64,000 nt of DNA. Origin: Ursus arctos. Lineage: Eukaryota; Chordata; Mammalia; Carnivora; Ursidae. Below are positions 61,318 through 64,000 of the stretch, piece after piece (position 1 is the stretch's first letter; each line of letters opens with the position of its first letter). Location of the stretch: the NCBI RefSeq assembly GCF_023065955.2, contig NW_026622852.1, positions 10,275,423 to 10,339,422 on the forward strand, written 5' to 3'. The notes under the pieces are model-generated. The model saw nothing but the letters and a program-made list of their open reading frames with translations, made no database searches and was not told the DNA's origin. A program made the translations under genes and the position numbers.

Positions 61318-62110
61318 GTTGATTCACACTATCATTTCCACTTGTACCAACTTGACTCCTTTCTTTAATATTAAAGAGTGGGATTTTTTACTGGAATCCT
61401 TTGTTACATAGTTTGAATCACTTTTTAATATTGGAAGTTAATATTCTTTATTCCTCAAAAGGTCTGGTGAGTCTTTGAATAACTGATTTCACTGACACCC
61501 CCTACCCCCGCCGTACTATAGTATAGTATTTATACCATGAAACACGCTTGCTGTATTTACCACTATTCCTTGTTGTTCTGAAAAGATATATAATGTTGTA
61601 AGAAACTGCTTTTATCTCTCAAATGCACTGCTTTAAAAGATTTTAAATGCTTAACATTCTAAATTCTATGCAAAAAAATAGATTATTATATTCTTTTTAG
61701 TGTTATAAGAAATAATATGCGGTTTCTCTTCGTGTGCACCGAATATTAGGATTTAGTTATTAAAAGTAGCTCAAGGAAGGAGCCAAAAATAATTATGACT
61801 TGTGTTCCACCCACCATATAAAAATTTAGATGTAACTTCTCAAAAAAGTATTTTATTTTTTAAAAAAGAGGTTTGAAGGAATATCATTTATATTATTTAT
61901 TCCTTTAAGAGTATCATGTACTTGAGAATTCATGACATATGTTTCTCTAAATTTAGGAAATAGGATAACTTTGGAAATGTTGAGGTTTTTATCTTTAAAT
62001 ATTAGAGGCCAATTCTATTGTGCCTTAACAGTGAAATCTTAATTCAGGAGCCTGCTACTGATAGAAGGGTACTTCCTTTTTTCATTCATTAAGCCTTTGT
62101 GCATGTTTTT

Positions 62111-62308
62111 TTTTTTTTAAAGATTTTATTTATTTATTTGATAGAGAGATAGAGACAGCCAGCGAGAGAGGGAACACAAGCAGGGGGAGTGGGAGAGGAA
62201 GAAGCAGGCTCAGAGCGGAGGAGCCTGATGTGGGGCTCGATCCCACAACGCCGGGATCACGCCCTGAGCCGAAGGCAGACGCTTAACGACTGCGCCACCC
62301 AGGCGCCC
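62111..62308 (-). mobile_element. Young CAN-SINE (arctoid-type consensus)
   Basis: Sharp consensus copy ending ccacccaggcgccca. Both sides carry atgttttt, consistent with a short duplication. Confidence 0.93.
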
Positions 62309-62539
62309 AATGTTTTTGTGCCTTTTATACATTTTAGGTCCTTATCCAACAAGAGCAAACCACCTATCACAGATTGTCTCAGTAAGATCCTAGTGGCTCT
62401 TAGTCTTAGTGCATCTTAATCTTAATGGATCTATTTAAAAATAGAACTAAAGTAATACTACAATGAAATTCAGTAGTTGACCATTTTGGGAGAGCTTTCT
62501 TACATAGATGCAATGTAGTTGAACGATGGAGAGAATGAC

Positions 62540-62745
62540 TTTGCCTAAGATTTTTGATTACCCGAGCCTTACAACAGTTTTGGAAGTAGGCCAGAAAATG
62601 ACCCTTCTTCCCATTTCGTGGAGGGAGAGAATGGAAGCCCAGAGAGATGATGTAGCATTGCCCAACAGTGCAGAACTAAGTAAGTGGCAGAGTGGGGACC
62701 GGACCAAAATAGGACTTGTGATTCCTGGTCCACCACCTGGTGAAG
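62540..62745 (-). repeat. MIR relic
   Basis: cttcttcccatttcgtggag, cagagagatgatgtagcatt and actaagtaagtggcagagtg match MIR reversed. The 170-codon minus-strand frame at 62558-63070 runs partly through it. Confidence 0.65.
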
Positions 62746-63134
62746 ATGAATGAATTATAAGAGTGGAGAGAGACTTGGCATAGGAAGAAGCAGATATGAT
62801 TTTATAGTTTCTGATTTTTATGTACTTTTGACACCCAGGGAAATATTTTGCGTTAGTATTAGCTGTAAGCTCACTTTGCAAGGACTCAAAGTAAGGTAGA
62901 GATGTTCCCAAACACGAAGTCGTACCGTGCTCGTTCAGTGTTGGGTGATAGAATCCTCTGGTGTATTCTGTCCTTTCGTGCCTACAGCTGTGCTCTCGCT
63001 TCTTTTTTCGAGTTGAACAAAGTGTAGTTAATAATTTATACATTAGAGTGTTAAGATTGTATTTCCCCAAATATCTTCATCCTTTCCTATAAGGTATTTT
63101 ATGCTAACATATGGCTTCAACTTGTGGGGTTTTT

Positions 63135-63430
63135 TAAAAAATCTTTTCCAGTTATTCATTCATTCTTTCATTCATTCAAACCAGTGCTCACTGTGGGCCA
63201 GTAACATCCCTGATGATACAGAGATGATTAGGCATTGTATCTGGCAAGGAGCTCCTCAGTCTAGTAAAGATAAACACGTAGGCTAATATATTTCTGCTAA
63301 AGCAATAAGCCTTATGGTAGAACAAGCATGAGCCCCCCCCCCCCCCCCGAGAGATAGAGTAAACGTTAACAGTGCCTTTGGGTTCAAAAGAGGCTTCTTG
63401 AAAGAGATGGTGTCCGAGCTTAATATTTTA
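63135..63430 (+). repeat. Ancient interspersed repeat, class uncertain
   Basis: cattcattcaaaccagtgct, then cctgatgatacagagatgat and aaggagctcctcagtctagt, resemble the repeat at 47742. A run of 16 C (63333-63348) lies within it. Confidence 0.4.
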
Positions 63431-64000
63431 GGGCAAATAGGAATTTATTAGATGAAAAGGTGTGAATTTTCTTACTTTTACCTACAAATAATTAACCTAC
63501 TTCTGTTTCTCAGACATTGTGTACATTGTTTCTTACTCTTTGTTCACCACATTATTTCATGTGCATTCAGAATTGCTCAAATATCTAGTTTCTCAAAGCT
63601 TTTCCAAATCAGACCCTTCAGATTGAATATAATTTGGAAATTCTCAGACTGTCTACCATTTTATTAATTTGTTGCTGTGGTTAGAACATTTCTTTTTCTT
63701 GTAAATAATACAACATTATATTTGAAGATGCCTTTGAAATATTTCTTTTTTTTATCTACTTTGAGGTATTTCGAAAGACTTTTTTAAAAAGGTGTGATAG
63801 TGTTCTTGGACTTAAAATTCACCAGTGGTTGCTCTAGAGGAAAAAGTCTATAAAATAAGATTAATACAGAGGTCTAACAATCCCCCAAATATAATTTATT
63901 TAGGGGGGAGAAAAACTTATACACACTTGCTTGTGTTATGTATTTTATTGTACACAGTATAATACAAGAACATTCCTCTGTTATATGAATGAGCACAATT

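Noticed and set aside
62558..63070. 170-codon minus-strand frame
   Set aside because: Long for this composition, but it overlaps a MIR relic, has no recognisable domain and no splice context. Treated as chance.

Overview
This window is vertebrate nuclear DNA from a carnivore. It is AT-rich and CpG-poor. It carries about twenty tRNA-derived carnivore SINEs (CAN-SINE/SINEC type), several generations of LINE-1, and the usual ancient mammalian repeats (MIR, L2, MER20, MaLR-type LTR). The youngest SINEs have a sharp consensus (GACAGAGATAGAGACAGCC ... CGCCGGGATCACGCCCTGAG) that I associate with arctoid caniforms such as bears and pinnipeds. The clade is an inference from memory, not a search result.

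Host gene. I can support only three protein-coding exons, at 7042-7187, 9433-9487 and 34160-34291, all on the + strand. They have canonical AG/GT borders and compatible phases, and they join into one open frame rich in coiled-coil heptads. I recognise it as the C-terminal part of CCDC171. Nearly everything else is intron of this gene, and the gene continues beyond both window ends.

Mobile elements. The outstanding feature is a full-length LINE-1 on the minus strand (12581-19113). It has a perfect 15-bp target-site duplication, a poly-A tail, a CpG-rich 5'UTR of about 1.4 kb with a YY1-type site at its very start, and intact ORF1 (300 codons) and ORF2 (1275 codons, all the endonuclease and reverse-transcriptase catalytic residues I looked for are present). 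It lies inside an older L1 fragment on the + strand. Its own 5'UTR holds a SINE with its own duplication and two sets of tandem repeats. A second, 5'-truncated copy of the same subfamily (53906-54290, about 98-99% identical by eye) ends in two poly-A tracts separated by a short non-L1 segment, which suggests a small 3' transduction. Older L1s occupy 19890-24725 (near full length, minus), 45391-46232, 54770-56255 and several 3' ends elsewhere.

Layout: 1-7041 intron with one SINE; 7042-9487 two exons; 9488-12130 intron with SINEs; 12131-19562 nested L1 complex; 19890-24725 ancient L1; 25600-30290 simple repeats, an ancient repeat and MER20; 34160-34291 third exon; 34292-64000 intron with dense SINEs, L1 fragments and MIR/L2 relics. 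I saw no structural RNA gene, CRISPR array or bacterial-type operon.
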